From JALEFZ01 sp039817415 (GTDB lineage Bacteria; Bacteroidota; Bacteroidia; J057), in NCBI GenBank assembly GCA_039817415.1, contig JBCBVV010000023.1, forward strand, positions 1-64,000: a DNA stretch of 64,000 nucleotides. Direction: 5' to 3'. Positions 43,733 to 53,143 of this stretch are shown here, in pieces. Numbering within the stretch: position 1 is the stretch's first letter; every line of letters starts with the position of its first letter. The notes below the pieces were generated by a model, which made no database searches, was not told the DNA's origin, and saw only the letters and a list, made by a program, of their open reading frames with translations. Position numbers and translations under genes: made by a program.

Positions 43733-44182
43733 ATGGCTATTACTTATTTCAGCGAACTGAACGAAGAAGAAGTTTCCCTCCTTGCAAAAGCTCCCGCATT
43801 GGTTACCGTATTAGTAGCAGGAGCAGACCAGGAAATTGATAAAAAAGAAATCAATTGGGCCAATAAACTGGTAAACTTCAGAACCTTCACAGCTGATGAA
43901 AAATTACACGACTACTACGAATTAGTAAATGCTGACTTTGAAGAAACGCTAAATCAACTCGTAAGCGAATGGACGGCTGAGAGCGGACAAGCCGCCGTCA
44001 ATGAACAACTTTCTTTACTCAAACCTATCTTGGCAAAAGTAGACGATGATTACGCGATTCTGCTAAAAGAAAGTTTGCGTTCCATGGCAAAGCATGTTGC
44101 CAAAGCATCAGGTGGATTCCTTGGAATGGGGACAATTGATGGGAATGAAGAAAAAGTTCTCTCTTTGGATATGCTTGATTAA
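43733..44182 (+). CDS. TerB-like small protein
   Basis: A protein of 149 residues, all-helical by composition. The segment PALVTVLVAGADQEIDKKEINWANKLV is typical of TerB-like proteins, with an acidic D-x-D/E loop that could bind metal. The C-terminal KHVAKASGGFLGMGTIDGNEEK is a recurrent end in Bacteroidota homologues. TerB-type proteins bind Ca2+ and are tied to envelope stress, tellurite or phage response in some species. No ter partners are nearby. A single gene with its own terminator. Confidence 0.65.
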   Translation: MAITYFSELNEEEVSLLAKAPALVTVLVAGADQEIDKKEINWANKLVNFRTFTADEKLHDYYELVNADFEETLNQLVSEWTAESGQAAVNEQLSLLKPILAKVDDDYAILLKESLRSMAKHVAKASGGFLGMGTIDGNEEKVLSLDMLD

Positions 44183-44202
44183 ATAAAAATTCCACATATA
44201 TG

Positions 44203-44235
44203 AAAAAGGGATTCAGCTAGCTGGATCCCTTTTTT
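44203..44235 (+). terminator. intrinsic terminator of the TerB-like gene
   Basis: Arms AAAAAGGGAT and ATCCCTTTTT pair around an inner CAG/CTG, followed by a T-rich run, 20 bases past the stop. It may be bidirectional because both arms end in A or T runs. Confidence 0.88.
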
Positions 44236-44393
44236 CTTTACCTTTTGCGATATTTTTACATCCCCATCACTTATGTTCCTATATTTTTATTTGTATTGAT
44301 AATTTCGAATTCCATATATTGGATATAGCTAGATCAATTCCCCTTTTCTGTACCTCTAACCAATTGCTATTAGGAACAATTAACCCTTGCTTT

Positions 44394-45578
44394 ATGCCTA
44401 ACATGAAGGTAGTAATCATCGCTCTTCTGTGTCTGATCCAGCCAGTTTGTGCTCAGGTGCGGCTTAGCTCCACCAATACGAGCAAAGATTTTAAGATGGA
44501 AAAACTGATCAATAGCCTATTGGTCGAGTATCCATTTTCCCAAGAGAATATGTTCCGCCTAGCGGCTTATTCTGAACTCAAAGGGGACTACAACAACGAA
44601 AATGGTTCGATGAACCTCGATTTCGGTAGCCTTGGATCCATGGTGATCTACCCCAATACCTGTATCCTCAAAACCTTTGACAGCAGATTGTTTTTTCTGG
44701 ACAAAAGAAAGAACACTGCCGCTCAGGTAGAAGCCATAAACCTGAGAGTGGATGACCTACTGAATCACATTTTTCTGCTAGGAAACCATCAAGTCGACAT
44801 GGAAAAGGTCAGGTTTGTCGATGAACACCTTTCCAAAAAGAACATTGAGCCTTTCGGCAAAATCTTTCTACGACATATTCTCATCCGTTATGGGAAATAC
44901 GATTCCAATACCCAACGTATAGAATTCAGTACAGATTGGTTACCTGATCAAAACTATGTCTTTCTAGATCCAAGCGCGAAGGAGATCGTGGTGAAGCCAA
45001 TGCGACCTATGAAAGTTAAATTGGATAAAACGATACTTCGAGGCTATTACATCAATTCCGGCGGTACCGTCTTCGTAAAAGATGTCGATCGAAAGGTTGC
45101 TTATGCGACTGGAGAAGAATACTTATACAATGTAGCTGCCTTCAAGCTGTTTGTTCAGAAGATGTTTACCCAGACGACGCAGTTTATTGTCATGAAGGAA
45201 AACAATAGACTGGCGGAGATGCTCCCTCCGGCTTCAGAAGAATCCGATGACAAGCAAGAAATGGTTATCGGTGAAACGATATCCGGAAAGCTTAAAAATG
45301 CCTTTGCTTACGATAGCGATGCCAGTTCCGCAGCACAGGCTTACGGAAAGATGCGTGGCAACAATAAGCTTGTAGAAGGGATCAAGATCAATATGTATGA
45401 CCAGTTTGACTGGATTCCTATGATGTTGGGACTTCTGCGCTCACAGCAGGTGAATATCGGCGAGCCAGAAATCATCAAGTACTTCATTGATGAACCCTAT
45501 TTCCATCGCATCTACAAACAACTTACCGTTGAGGAACGTGAAAAGGTAGACAAATACCTTCACGACACAAAGCAATAA
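44394..45578 (+). CDS. hypothetical secreted protein, ~394 residues
   Basis: An ATG at 44394 (or 44403) starts a signal peptide MPNMKVVIIALLCLIQPVCAQV. The mature protein is mixed alpha/beta with no recognised motif; segments such as PYFHRIYKQLTVEEREKVDKYL near the C-terminus and ANRLAEMLPPASEESDDKQE in the middle are helical. An open frame runs farther upstream to 44319 but lacks a signal peptide in that part. A unique gene between the TerB-like gene and the BioD/DRTGG gene. The function is unknown. Confidence 0.65.
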   Translation: MPNMKVVIIALLCLIQPVCAQVRLSSTNTSKDFKMEKLINSLLVEYPFSQENMFRLAAYSELKGDYNNENGSMNLDFGSLGSMVIYPNTCILKTFDSRLFFLDKRKNTAAQVEAINLRVDDLLNHIFLLGNHQVDMEKVRFVDEHLSKKNIEPFGKIFLRHILIRYGKYDSNTQRIEFSTDWLPDQNYVFLDPSAKEIVVKPMRPMKVKLDKTILRGYYINSGGTVFVKDVDRKVAYATGEEYLYNVAAFKLFVQKMFTQTTQFIVMKENNRLAEMLPPASEESDDKQEMVIGETISGKLKNAFAYDSDASSAAQAYGKMRGNNKLVEGIKINMYDQFDWIPMMLGLLRSQQVNIGEPEIIKYFIDEPYFHRIYKQLTVEEREKVDKYLHDTKQ

Positions 45579-45607
45579 TGAAGTTGGAGTAATTCCCTTA
45601 AGAGGCA

Positions 45608-46696
45608 CTACGCATAGTGCTTCATGGCAAACAATGAGGTTAAATTGAGATGCTTGGATACCAGGCAGGCAGCTTCCTCTGCCATTTTCATGGATTGAGC
45701 GCTCAACTTGGGCTTGATCTTACCAATGGCGTGAACAGCCTGGAAAGTACTCATCTCTGTAAACATGGTAGGTATTCTGCGCTCGTTTATAAATCGAACA
45801 GCAGTAGGAGACAGGTACTGCTCTCCGGTGAGAAGGATGCCCGATAAGGGTAGGTTGACCGGAAAATCAATGGTCATTTGCTGAATGGCTCCATCAAAGG
45901 CACAGCTTTCTACGATCAACAGTTTTTCTTTCAGGTCTTTCCGCTTCTTGATATCTTCTAGCGAGACTACCCCTGCAACAGCTCGGCTGAGTTCCTCTCT
46001 GTGAGCAAAACACAAACCATCAACTGCCTGTTCGATCATTTCCATGCCTGGATAGGTCAGTTGCTCTCTGTAGGGGATTACACCAAGTAAAGGAATGCCT
46101 AGTTCACGTAGTTTTTGGCCTACTACTTGGCTTACTTTTTCTTTTTTAGAAGGAATAACTTTGTTGATGATTACACCGCAGATGTGTGCTCCCTTCTGCT
46201 CGAAAAACGCCTTGTTTAGAGAAATTTGATCGATGGTTTTTCCAATTCCTCCTTCAACTACCAAAATAACGCCTGCTTGCAGCAAAGAAGCAGTATCGCC
46301 ATTTGACATATCGAAAACCGACCCTACACCTGGATGTCCTGTGCCTTCATACACGACTGTATCAAAGCGGGCTTCCAAATAAGAAGAAGCATGCCTGATC
46401 TGATCTTCAAAATCAAAACTCTCAGGAGATCGGAGGTAGTTACAAGTCAGGCCCGAGGACATGATCACGGGGCTGTGAATCTCAGGAATAAGTTCTTGTT
46501 GAAGGTAGTTCATAAAGATAGGCGCGTCCTTATCTACCTTAGTGCCGCGGTGCAAGACATATTTTTGTCCAAGCGGTTTACAGTACCCCACTTGAATGCC
46601 ATACTGTTGTAGAGAAGCAATCAGACCAAGGGTGGCTGTCGTTTTACCAACGTGTTGGTTGGTGGCCGCTATGAACAAGCGTCTTGGCGCAGGCAT
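45608..46696 (-). CDS. BioD-like/DRTGG-domain ATPase (phosphotransacetylase N-terminal-like)
   Basis: A protein of 362 residues. The N-terminus has Walker A FIAATNQHVGKTTATLGL, as in dethiobiotin synthetase and the N-terminal part of long phosphotransacetylases. The middle has VILVVEGGIGKTIDQISLN and GVIINKVIPSKKEK. The C-terminal ~110 residues are DRTGG-like (PLSGILLTGEQYLSPTAVRFINERRIPTMFTEMSTFQAVHAIGK). Without a C-terminal PTA domain it is not a phosphotransacetylase. Such stand-alone proteins are believed to be regulatory or P-loop acyltransferases of unknown substrate. Convergent with the secreted hypothetical gene. Confidence 0.85.
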   Translation of the reverse strand: MPAPRRLFIAATNQHVGKTTATLGLIASLQQYGIQVGYCKPLGQKYVLHRGTKVDKDAPIFMNYLQQELIPEIHSPVIMSSGLTCNYLRSPESFDFEDQIRHASSYLEARFDTVVYEGTGHPGVGSVFDMSNGDTASLLQAGVILVVEGGIGKTIDQISLNKAFFEQKGAHICGVIINKVIPSKKEKVSQVVGQKLRELGIPLLGVIPYREQLTYPGMEMIEQAVDGLCFAHREELSRAVAGVVSLEDIKKRKDLKEKLLIVESCAFDGAIQQMTIDFPVNLPLSGILLTGEQYLSPTAVRFINERRIPTMFTEMSTFQAVHAIGKIKPKLSAQSMKMAEEAACLVSKHLNLTSLFAMKHYA

Positions 46697-46971
46697 ACAC
46701 GATTCTTTGTAGGTGATGAAAAAACTATGCTTTCCTTACTCAAAAAGAGGTCCAAACTTGAGAAAGGGATGCGCCTCTTGTCAAAATAGTACGTTCTTGT
46801 AAGGCTTTTATGGTCTTTCGAAGGAAAATAAAAGCGATTCCAACAGAATATATTGACGATTAATCTTTTGCTTGAAGGATACAACCTTAGCTCAAGGAAG
46901 GTCCACTCTAGATTAAGGGAAAAATTGGTCCTCAATTGGATTGAAGGTAAATTGGCCGAAAAAATAAGGTG

Positions 46972-47544
46972 ATGAAAGTAGGATTATTCTTCGGATCGTT
47001 CAATCCCATCCATATGGGGCATTTAATACTGGCGCAAACTGCTTTGAATGAGACATCCTTGAATAAGGTGTGGTTTGTTATTTCACCCCAAAACCCCTTT
47101 AAGGAAAAGAAAAACCTGGTTTCTGAGTATGATCGTTTACGGATGGTTGAGCTAGCGATTGGGGATCATATAGATCTCCAAGCTTCAAATGTGGAGTTTT
47201 CTCTTCCCCAACCGTCCTATACTATAGACACGCTTACCCACCTAAGAGATACCTACAAGAGCTACGAATTTGCTTTGATCATGGGTCAGGATAACCTTCA
47301 GTACTTAGATAGGTGGAAGAATTACGAGGCCATTCTCAATCATTACCATATTTATGTCTATCCCAGAACGGGAGCCAAAGAAAGTGCCTTCGATCAACAT
47401 GAGCGAGTAACCTTTTTTGAAGCTCCTATGTTAGATATATCTGCCTCCTACCTGAGGGGGATTATCAAAGACGGGAAGTCTATTTCATTTATGGTGAAAC
47501 CAGAAGTAGAATCCTACATCGACAAGGCGGGCTTATTCAGTTAA
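46972..47544 (+). CDS. nadD: nicotinate-nucleotide adenylyltransferase
   Basis: About 190 residues from the ATG at 46972, with a GTG immediately before. The nucleotidyltransferase motif LFFGSFNPIHMGHLILAQ (HxGH) and the C-terminal SASYLRGIIKDGKS loop (ISxxxIR-like) are present. It adenylates nicotinate mononucleotide in NAD biosynthesis. It precedes pssA by 36 bases on the same strand, so they may be co-transcribed. The length and motifs match the family. Confidence 0.93.
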   Translation: MKVGLFFGSFNPIHMGHLILAQTALNETSLNKVWFVISPQNPFKEKKNLVSEYDRLRMVELAIGDHIDLQASNVEFSLPQPSYTIDTLTHLRDTYKSYEFALIMGQDNLQYLDRWKNYEAILNHYHIYVYPRTGAKESAFDQHERVTFFEAPMLDISASYLRGIIKDGKSISFMVKPEVESYIDKAGLFS

Positions 47545-47580
47545 TCGTGAAGAATAGGCCTTGCATGAGCTAAGAATAAC

Positions 47581-48321
47581 ATGAAGCAAATTCCAAATAT
47601 CTTGACACTAGCCAACCTTTTCACAGGAATGATAATGATTCCTTATATCATCATGGGGGAGGTAGATATTGTTTTGATATTGTTGGGAATTGCCTTGATA
47701 CTTGACTTTTTAGACGGATTTCTGGCCAGGTTGCTAGATGCTTCCTCTGAATTGGGTAAAAATCTGGATTCTTTGGCTGATATGGTCAGCTTTGGGGTAA
47801 GTTCCGGTTTGATTCTGGCTCATCTCATCGCTAAAAGTATGGGAGTAGCCTTTCCTTCGAATGGCTTTGAACAGCCACTTTGGATGGTGGGACTTTTGGT
47901 TCCTGTCTTTGCGGCCATTCGCCTAGCGAAATATAATATACAACAAGAGGAACAGCATTTTTCCGGCGTTCCGACCCCTGCCAATGCGATGTTGGTCTTT
48001 TCACTGTGGTTTTTGTACGAAAAGGGATATGCCCAAGGGGATTCTATTTGGAATTCGATATCAGAAGGTGGTTGGCTTCCCTTTTTCTGGCTTGTCTTAA
48101 GCTTAGTAAGCTGTGTACTGATGGTGCTACCTGTTAGGTTAATGGCCTTGAAATTTAAAGGCTTCTCTTGGGGCGAGAATCGATTCAGATATGTCCTGAT
48201 TGTCCTAAGTGGTATTGTCCTGATAATTTTTCAGAGCCTCGCCTTGCCCTTCATTTTTTTGTTGTACCTTGGGGTCTCATTTGTGAACAACCTACAAACC
48301 TCTAAGGAGGGAAGTAAATAA
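47581..48321 (+). CDS. pssA: CDP-diacylglycerol-serine O-phosphatidyltransferase
   Basis: A protein of 246 residues with about 6-7 membrane helices. The CDP-alcohol phosphotransferase motif DFLDGFLARLLDASSELGKNLDSLADMVSFG (D-x2-DG-x2-AR-x8-G-x3-D-x3-D) is complete. It makes phosphatidylserine from CDP-DAG. Located between nadD and purS with short spacers. This is the membrane-embedded PssA type usual in Bacteroidota. Confidence 0.92.
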   Translation: MKQIPNILTLANLFTGMIMIPYIIMGEVDIVLILLGIALILDFLDGFLARLLDASSELGKNLDSLADMVSFGVSSGLILAHLIAKSMGVAFPSNGFEQPLWMVGLLVPVFAAIRLAKYNIQQEEQHFSGVPTPANAMLVFSLWFLYEKGYAQGDSIWNSISEGGWLPFFWLVLSLVSCVLMVLPVRLMALKFKGFSWGENRFRYVLIVLSGIVLIIFQSLALPFIFLLYLGVSFVNNLQTSKEGSK

Positions 48322-48346
48322 GATCATCACCTTAATACACAACAGC

Positions 48347-48610
48347 GTGAAGTATTCAGCTACCATTTACATCATGCCACGTCCCGAGATTTTGGACCCT
48401 CAAGGCAAAGCCACTCTGAAAGGCCTGTCTAATCTGGGATTCGACTCCTTTGAAGGTGTGCGTATCGGTAAGCGGATTGAGCTTGTCCTCTCTGCTGCCA
48501 ACGAAGAGGAGGCCTCCAATATGGTACAGGAAGCTTGTAAGAAGTTACTGGCCAATACAGTTATTGAAGAGTTTACCTTCGAACTGAAACAACTGGCTGA
48601 GGTATCCTAA
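48347..48610 (+). CDS. purS: phosphoribosylformylglycinamidine synthase subunit PurS
   Basis: A protein of 87 residues with a GTG start at 48347. The PurS signature is visible: IYIMPRPEILDPQGKATLKGLSNLGF and the later KRIELVLSA strand, with the C-terminal ANTVIEEFTFEL. PurS forms a complex with PurL and PurQ in de novo purine synthesis, acting as an ammonia-channel adaptor. purL and purQ are not in this window. Convergent with the HD-domain gene. Confidence 0.92.
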   Translation: MKYSATIYIMPRPEILDPQGKATLKGLSNLGFDSFEGVRIGKRIELVLSAANEEEASNMVQEACKKLLANTVIEEFTFELKQLAEVS

Positions 48611-48636
48611 ACCAGCCGGACTACTATTGAAACATT

Positions 48637-49725
48637 CTAGGCTATTTCAAGCTTGTGGGCTTCCCACGGATGGGGATAGTCAAGGCTAAGCTGAGGCAAG
48701 CTCATGCCATCAGCAGAAACACGATCATCTTTTTCCTCAAAAAATATGTAACTGACTCTACCGCGAAGTTGACGACAATACTCTGTCAAATAAGTTCGGG
48801 TAGAAGGATCTAGTATGTTTCCTTGCAGATGTAGGTGCTTTCCCGCCCTTCCAAAAACAGAGATGAAATGCTTTGCGGCACGCATCAAGGTTTCCTGATC
48901 GTGTGCATCTCTCCCTGTGATCTGAGTTTCTTCTAGGGGAAAAGGCCTGTAATGAGAAAGATGTTGATCTACAAAAGGCTGAACCGATGTCTTGGGTAGA
49001 GCAAGGGTCATCACCACCTGGAAGGCTGGAATTTCTGCCCTGGGCAACTCTGAATTCAAGAGTTTTCCGAGTAAGGCGGTATCCTCAAATTTTGTAGCAT
49101 TCCACATAGCATTTTTGAGCTGAAGGGGAGCCTTTTCAAAAGTAGCCTGTATATCGCGATAGGATCCCCACTCAAATTGAATTTTAGGGACAATGGTCTC
49201 GTTAAAATGCTTGAGCAGGTCGATGATTTGCTGGTGATTCTGACACTCTCGCCCAAGAATATCGAAATAGGAAAAGATACCCAATAGGCGTATATCAGTC
49301 TGTACAGCCAGCTTTTGATAATAGGAAAAGGCTCTGTTTTTTAGCCCCCATTTCATAGGGAGGGAGTGGAACTTTACCAGGTCAAGAATACTTCTTCTAG
49401 TGGTGGCGTCCATATCCTGTTGGCCCATGAGGATGTTTCTAGCGATTGGCAAGCCCATTTTCTCATGTCCATGGGAGGTCCATCGATTGTTTTCCCATTT
49501 GGTTGCAGCTGGCTTGCCTACATCATGTAGCACCACAGCCCATCTTAGGATATTGAGTTCCTCCTCTGTCAGGTCAAATTCGCTCTGATGCTTTTCTAGC
49601 ATCTCCATCACCATGAGCGTGTGGTTCCAGACACTTCCTTCAGCGTGGTATTTGGGGTTTTGTTCCGTTGCCTTCATGGAGGCAATCAATTCCTCCGGTA
49701 AGGGCCAATCACTTAGATCCTTCAT
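48637..49725 (-). CDS. HD-domain protein (predicted phosphohydrolase)
   Basis: A protein of 362 residues. The HD motif is split across the N-terminal half: H in EGSVWNHTLMVMEML, HD in WAVVLHDVGKP and a later His in HGHEKMG and KFHSLPMKW, giving the expected H...HD...D pattern. The C-terminal ~150 residues form a distinct domain with GRAGKHLHLQGNILDPSTRTYL, which recalls the RNA-ligase-associated or tRNA-processing HD proteins. The target is unknown. The gene is alone on the minus strand between purS and the OmpA-like gene. Confidence 0.8.
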   Translation of the reverse strand: MKDLSDWPLPEELIASMKATEQNPKYHAEGSVWNHTLMVMEMLEKHQSEFDLTEEELNILRWAVVLHDVGKPAATKWENNRWTSHGHEKMGLPIARNILMGQQDMDATTRRSILDLVKFHSLPMKWGLKNRAFSYYQKLAVQTDIRLLGIFSYFDILGRECQNHQQIIDLLKHFNETIVPKIQFEWGSYRDIQATFEKAPLQLKNAMWNATKFEDTALLGKLLNSELPRAEIPAFQVVMTLALPKTSVQPFVDQHLSHYRPFPLEETQITGRDAHDQETLMRAAKHFISVFGRAGKHLHLQGNILDPSTRTYLTEYCRQLRGRVSYIFFEEKDDRVSADGMSLPQLSLDYPHPWEAHKLEIA

Positions 49726-49785
49726 GTGTATAAAATCAGACAGGCAAAGGTAATCAAATCGTCAACACCTTGCCTGTCAGATATC

Positions 49786-52122
49786 CTAGTTGTTTTTCTT
49801 CTTTTTCTTCTTTCGCTTGAGTGATTTGAGGATTTCCTCTTCTAGTTCCTCCGCAAGCTCCTCTTCTGTCTCCAGGTTCAACTCCTGCTCGTAGGCTCTG
49901 CGTTCTTCCTCTGTAAACTCAAAGTCATCTTCAAATTCCTCCTCAAATTCAACTTCTCCAGCATTATCAAAGGTCATTTCCTTTTGGGTAGGGTTATTCT
50001 TCTTACCCTTATAATGCTCGTCGAATTTTAACTTGAATTCTACACGTCTATTGATGGCTTTGTTCTCTGGTGTACTATTGGGAACAATGGGTTTCTCCAT
50101 TCCATACCCAATCGCCTTGATTCTGGTAGCTAAAAAGACTTTTTGCTCGTCATTTTGTTCTAATTGGGCACCCTTTTTCAAAATATAGGATCGAATGGCA
50201 TCTGCCCTTTTTTGAGAAAGCTCCTTGTTCATTTCCTGCCCTCCGTCAGAATCTGTATGCCCTTCAATCTCGAGTTTGAATTGAGGGTATCGTTTGAGGA
50301 AGCGGACCATATAATCCAGTTTGGGTTTACTGGCGGGCTTTAACCTGGCAGACCTCGTGCTGAAATTCAGGCTCTCAAAAATGAAGGATTTCTTGTTGTT
50401 AAAGCTTTCGGTCAATACCGAAAAAGTCGTATCTCCCCTTAGCTTAAAGTCCTCTTCGATAGTTAGGAAATTGTCTCCTAGGATGAATATCCTGTATCGC
50501 TGGTTATTGACCAGGTCAAATTCGAAGTAACCATTTTCCCCAATAATCTTCCCCGACCCCTCGCTGAGGCTATCATCCAGTGGAATAATCATTGCCACCC
50601 CTTGAAGGAGATTCCCTGTTACAGAGTCTACTAGCAATCCTTTTAGGGTTACATCTGCATCGGGTCTCGCATTTGAGGGCATTGGGAGGGAGTATAGATC
50701 AAAGTTCTGCTGAACATGGTCGATACCGGCGTCATCTACATTTTTAGAATAATAGATGGTTCGACCCATGCTCTCGATACTGAAGTAATATTCATTTTTA
50801 TCTGAGTTAACTGGCTCATGGAGATTTTTAGGCTTTTTCCATCCCCGTCCCATTCTGCTTGCTTTGAAGATATCATATCCTCCAGCGTTGGGTAAATGAC
50901 CCGTGGATGAGAAGTAAAGTGTATTGTTGATTTCGTGTTGGAACGGAGTTACTTCATGTTGCGCGGTATTGATTAAGGGGCCAAGGTTTTGGGCATAGCT
51001 CCAACTTCCATCTTCCTCCTGAGTAGACATGTAGATATCTGTTCCACCAAAGCCTCCATTCCTGTTGGAGACAAATAGAAGTGTTTTACCATCACTGGAA
51101 ATATTAGGTTGAGAGTCCCAAGCCTCAGAGTTAATGGCTTTTCCGAGGTTCCTTACATTGCTCCAAACGCCTGTAGCTGCGTCATAATCCGCTATATAAA
51201 TATCGCAATCCCCCATTCCTTGTAGCGGATGGCAGCGGGTGAAAAATAAGGTTTTTCCATCTGGCGCGAGGCAGGCAGAACCTTCATTGTACTCACTATT
51301 GATGCTATCGGATAGGCGTATTGCTTCTTCCCAGCCTCCATCGTAAATATTTTTGAAGGAATAGTAGAGGTCCTCATTGTGCTGAGAGAATGGGTCAACT
51401 ACATCTTCGGGTAGCATACCCGACGTATCTCTTCTTGAGGTAAAAATCAGGACCGAGTCAGTAGGATGCATAAAGGGCGCATAATCTGCTGAACCAGAAT
51501 TGATGCTCAATCCCAAGTTATGTGGAGAGGGTGGTGCCGGTGTCGCAGGAAAGAAGGGATCAACCTCCTGTCTGATTTCAAGCAACCTATAATATTCATC
51601 GATGGGCAACCAAGGGCTTCTTTCTCCAGCTAGCAGAGAGTCAAGCGCTAATCTAGGCTTACGCACTGTGTCATGTATGTGGAGTTCCGCTAATTGGTAC
51701 AAGTAAATGGCCTCTTGTTTCTTTCCACGTAGTTCTTTGACTCTGGCGGCTTTCCAGATCATGTCAGCGTCCCGGTGGAAGTTGTCAATGCGGAAGTTGA
51801 GGATATAATTTTCGAGCAGCGTATCCAACTGTCTCATGTAGGTTCCACTTCCCTGAGGATTTTCTTCAAGGTTCTTTATCCGCTGGTATAGCTTTTCCTT
51901 GCGATAATATCCTTCTTTGATATCATTGGTCAGGGCAGAATACTGGCCTTCAGGAATGTAGAATAGGTCCTGTTTGGTATTTTCGTCCAGCATTTCGAGT
52001 GCTTCCTGACGCTCTATGATATTGCGAAGCTGTTGCCGCCTTTGAAGCTCTGCCTCAGTCTGGGCGGAAGCTGTCAGGCAGAGCAAGAGAAAGCCGATAA
52101 AAAGTAATGTGTTTTTTGCCAT
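49786..52122 (-). CDS. PD40/OmpA-family outer membrane protein with CarboxypepD_reg domain
   Basis: A protein of 778 residues. A signal peptide (~1-20) is followed by a TPR-like helical part (~25-190). A WD40-like PD40 beta-propeller comes next, with repeated DGKTLFFTR, DGKTLLFVSNRNGGFGGTDIY and NTLYFSSTGH. A CarboxypepD_reg-like domain leads to an OmpA C-terminal domain with IEGHTDSDGGQEMNKELSQKRADAIRSYIL and a Lys-rich tail. This architecture is typical of Bacteroidota T9SS-associated envelope proteins (PorE-like) that anchor a complex to peptidoglycan. The Lys tail and acidic linker (EEEFEDDFEF) are unusual additions. It is a single gene. Confidence 0.9.
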   Translation of the reverse strand: MAKNTLLFIGFLLLCLTASAQTEAELQRRQQLRNIIERQEALEMLDENTKQDLFYIPEGQYSALTNDIKEGYYRKEKLYQRIKNLEENPQGSGTYMRQLDTLLENYILNFRIDNFHRDADMIWKAARVKELRGKKQEAIYLYQLAELHIHDTVRKPRLALDSLLAGERSPWLPIDEYYRLLEIRQEVDPFFPATPAPPSPHNLGLSINSGSADYAPFMHPTDSVLIFTSRRDTSGMLPEDVVDPFSQHNEDLYYSFKNIYDGGWEEAIRLSDSINSEYNEGSACLAPDGKTLFFTRCHPLQGMGDCDIYIADYDAATGVWSNVRNLGKAINSEAWDSQPNISSDGKTLLFVSNRNGGFGGTDIYMSTQEEDGSWSYAQNLGPLINTAQHEVTPFQHEINNTLYFSSTGHLPNAGGYDIFKASRMGRGWKKPKNLHEPVNSDKNEYYFSIESMGRTIYYSKNVDDAGIDHVQQNFDLYSLPMPSNARPDADVTLKGLLVDSVTGNLLQGVAMIIPLDDSLSEGSGKIIGENGYFEFDLVNNQRYRIFILGDNFLTIEEDFKLRGDTTFSVLTESFNNKKSFIFESLNFSTRSARLKPASKPKLDYMVRFLKRYPQFKLEIEGHTDSDGGQEMNKELSQKRADAIRSYILKKGAQLEQNDEQKVFLATRIKAIGYGMEKPIVPNSTPENKAINRRVEFKLKFDEHYKGKKNNPTQKEMTFDNAGEVEFEEEFEDDFEFTEEERRAYEQELNLETEEELAEELEEEILKSLKRKKKKKKNN

Positions 52123-52422
52123 GTCGTGTTCCTTTTTCCCTAACTGATAAACCTTTAATTAGAAAGAAAATTGTCGACGATAAAATGTTCTCAACGGGGC
52201 TTTGGTTTCTGATATACAATCATAACAATCCAAGCGACCTCTTACCCTAGCCCTTGATTTCTTTTCTTTTTCCCTCACATACTATTCCATTCCCGTACCA
52301 ACTTTGCACAAAAACTCAAAAACTTTTGACGGTTGATGAGTAATAATTATGGAATATTCTATTGAGTGACAAGTAAAAAGGTCCCTATACCTAATTTTAT
52401 CCTCTAAAAGATAAAACAAATG
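52123..52422. other. intergenic region upstream of the PD40-OmpA gene
   Basis: About 300 bases up to the terminator hairpin at 52423. It is AT-rich and presumably holds the minus-strand promoter of the PD40-OmpA gene. No gene or clear repeat is seen. Confidence 0.5.
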
Positions 52423-52449
52423 CCCCTATTGTCCCGAAGGCAATAGGGG
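52423..52449 (-). terminator. possible terminator after the degraded gene
   Basis: A 9-bp stem CCCCTATTG/CAATAGGGG with a 9-base loop. On the minus strand it is followed by CATTTGTTTT, a moderate T-run, 23 bases past the stop of the frame ending at 52473. Confidence 0.5.
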
Positions 52450-52472
52450 TTCTATGAAAATCAGATACCTCC

Positions 52473-53003
52473 TTATACTTTTCTTTTGGCTTGCCAAATG
52501 AGGAGGAAAAGCATTCCGGAGATAAAAAGAACGAAGGTTGTATTCAAAAGGGATGACTGCCTTTTTGCGACCTGAGCTTCTATTAGGAAGCTGCTTTCTC
52601 CCGCTTTGGTAACTAACTGATAGGTGCTTCCATCATCCTTGTGGACCAAATAGATGTCCTTTTTTCCGTTGATGAGGCCCCTAAGTTGAAACATGACAGG
52701 ATGGCTGTGCCCTGAAACATCTTGTTCTTCCATGCTGTCCAATTGGATACACTATCCGTTATGGCTGACGATAAGGTTCTCATCAATATATAGTTTCAAT
52801 AAGTCCTTTGAAGGTTGGTTGTTGAAGCCACTTTTAGGTTGAGGGAATCTGGATTGGAGTGATTCTCTGATGCTTCAGGGAAAGTCGATGCTGATCCAGA
52901 GATTTCCCTCCTCAACACTGATTTGAGCCTTCGTTTCAAGAGCAGAGTGTCCCCAAAGAAGGACAGGAGTGAGACTTAGAAGAAGGAGAATGAGGTTCTT
53001 CAC
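52473..53003 (-). pseudogene. probable pseudogene: secreted membrane-anchored protein with two in-frame stops
   Basis: On the minus strand one frame runs from a GTG at 53003 to the stop at 52473. It opens with a good signal peptide (VKNLILLLLSLTPVLLWGHS). It is interrupted by TGA at 52875-52877 and TAG at 52752-52754. The segments between and after the stops read as protein (KSGFNNQPSKDLLKLYIDENLIVSHNG; then HSHPVMFQLRG) and end in one C-terminal membrane helix with a basic tail. The last part, from an ATG at 52733, is an intact open frame of 86 residues. The reading frame is kept through both stops, which fits a recently inactivated gene of about 177 codons. The overall layout (signal, beta domain, C-terminal TM) recalls HupE-like N-terminal or DUF6702-like proteins, but I cannot assign it. 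Confidence 0.65.
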
Positions 53004-53143
53004 ATCCTACCTGCCAAAGGATAGGAAGTACAACGGGTAAAAGGGTCAAGGTTGAAAGCTTTGTTTTATTCATCGTATTCTGGATTAGGTGGGATAATTC
53101 TTCGACGATAAAAAAGCTATGTTCCTTCGCTAGTTGCCATACA

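Noticed and set aside
46669..46935. Minus-strand 88-codon frame between the BioD-like gene and nadD
   Set aside because: Aromatic- and basic-rich random-looking composition, overlaps the start of the BioD-like gene, no motif.
52752..52877. Selenocysteine or stop-codon recoding at the TGA and TAG of the broken gene
   Set aside because: Two different stop codons are involved and I see no SECIS-like hairpin or selenocysteine-family context; nonsense decay is simpler.
52936..53073. 45-codon lipoprotein-like frame (lipobox WQVGC) overlapping the broken gene
   Set aside because: Short and ends without a domain; the overlapping frame has a better signal peptide and continues as protein past the stops, so this is probably chance.
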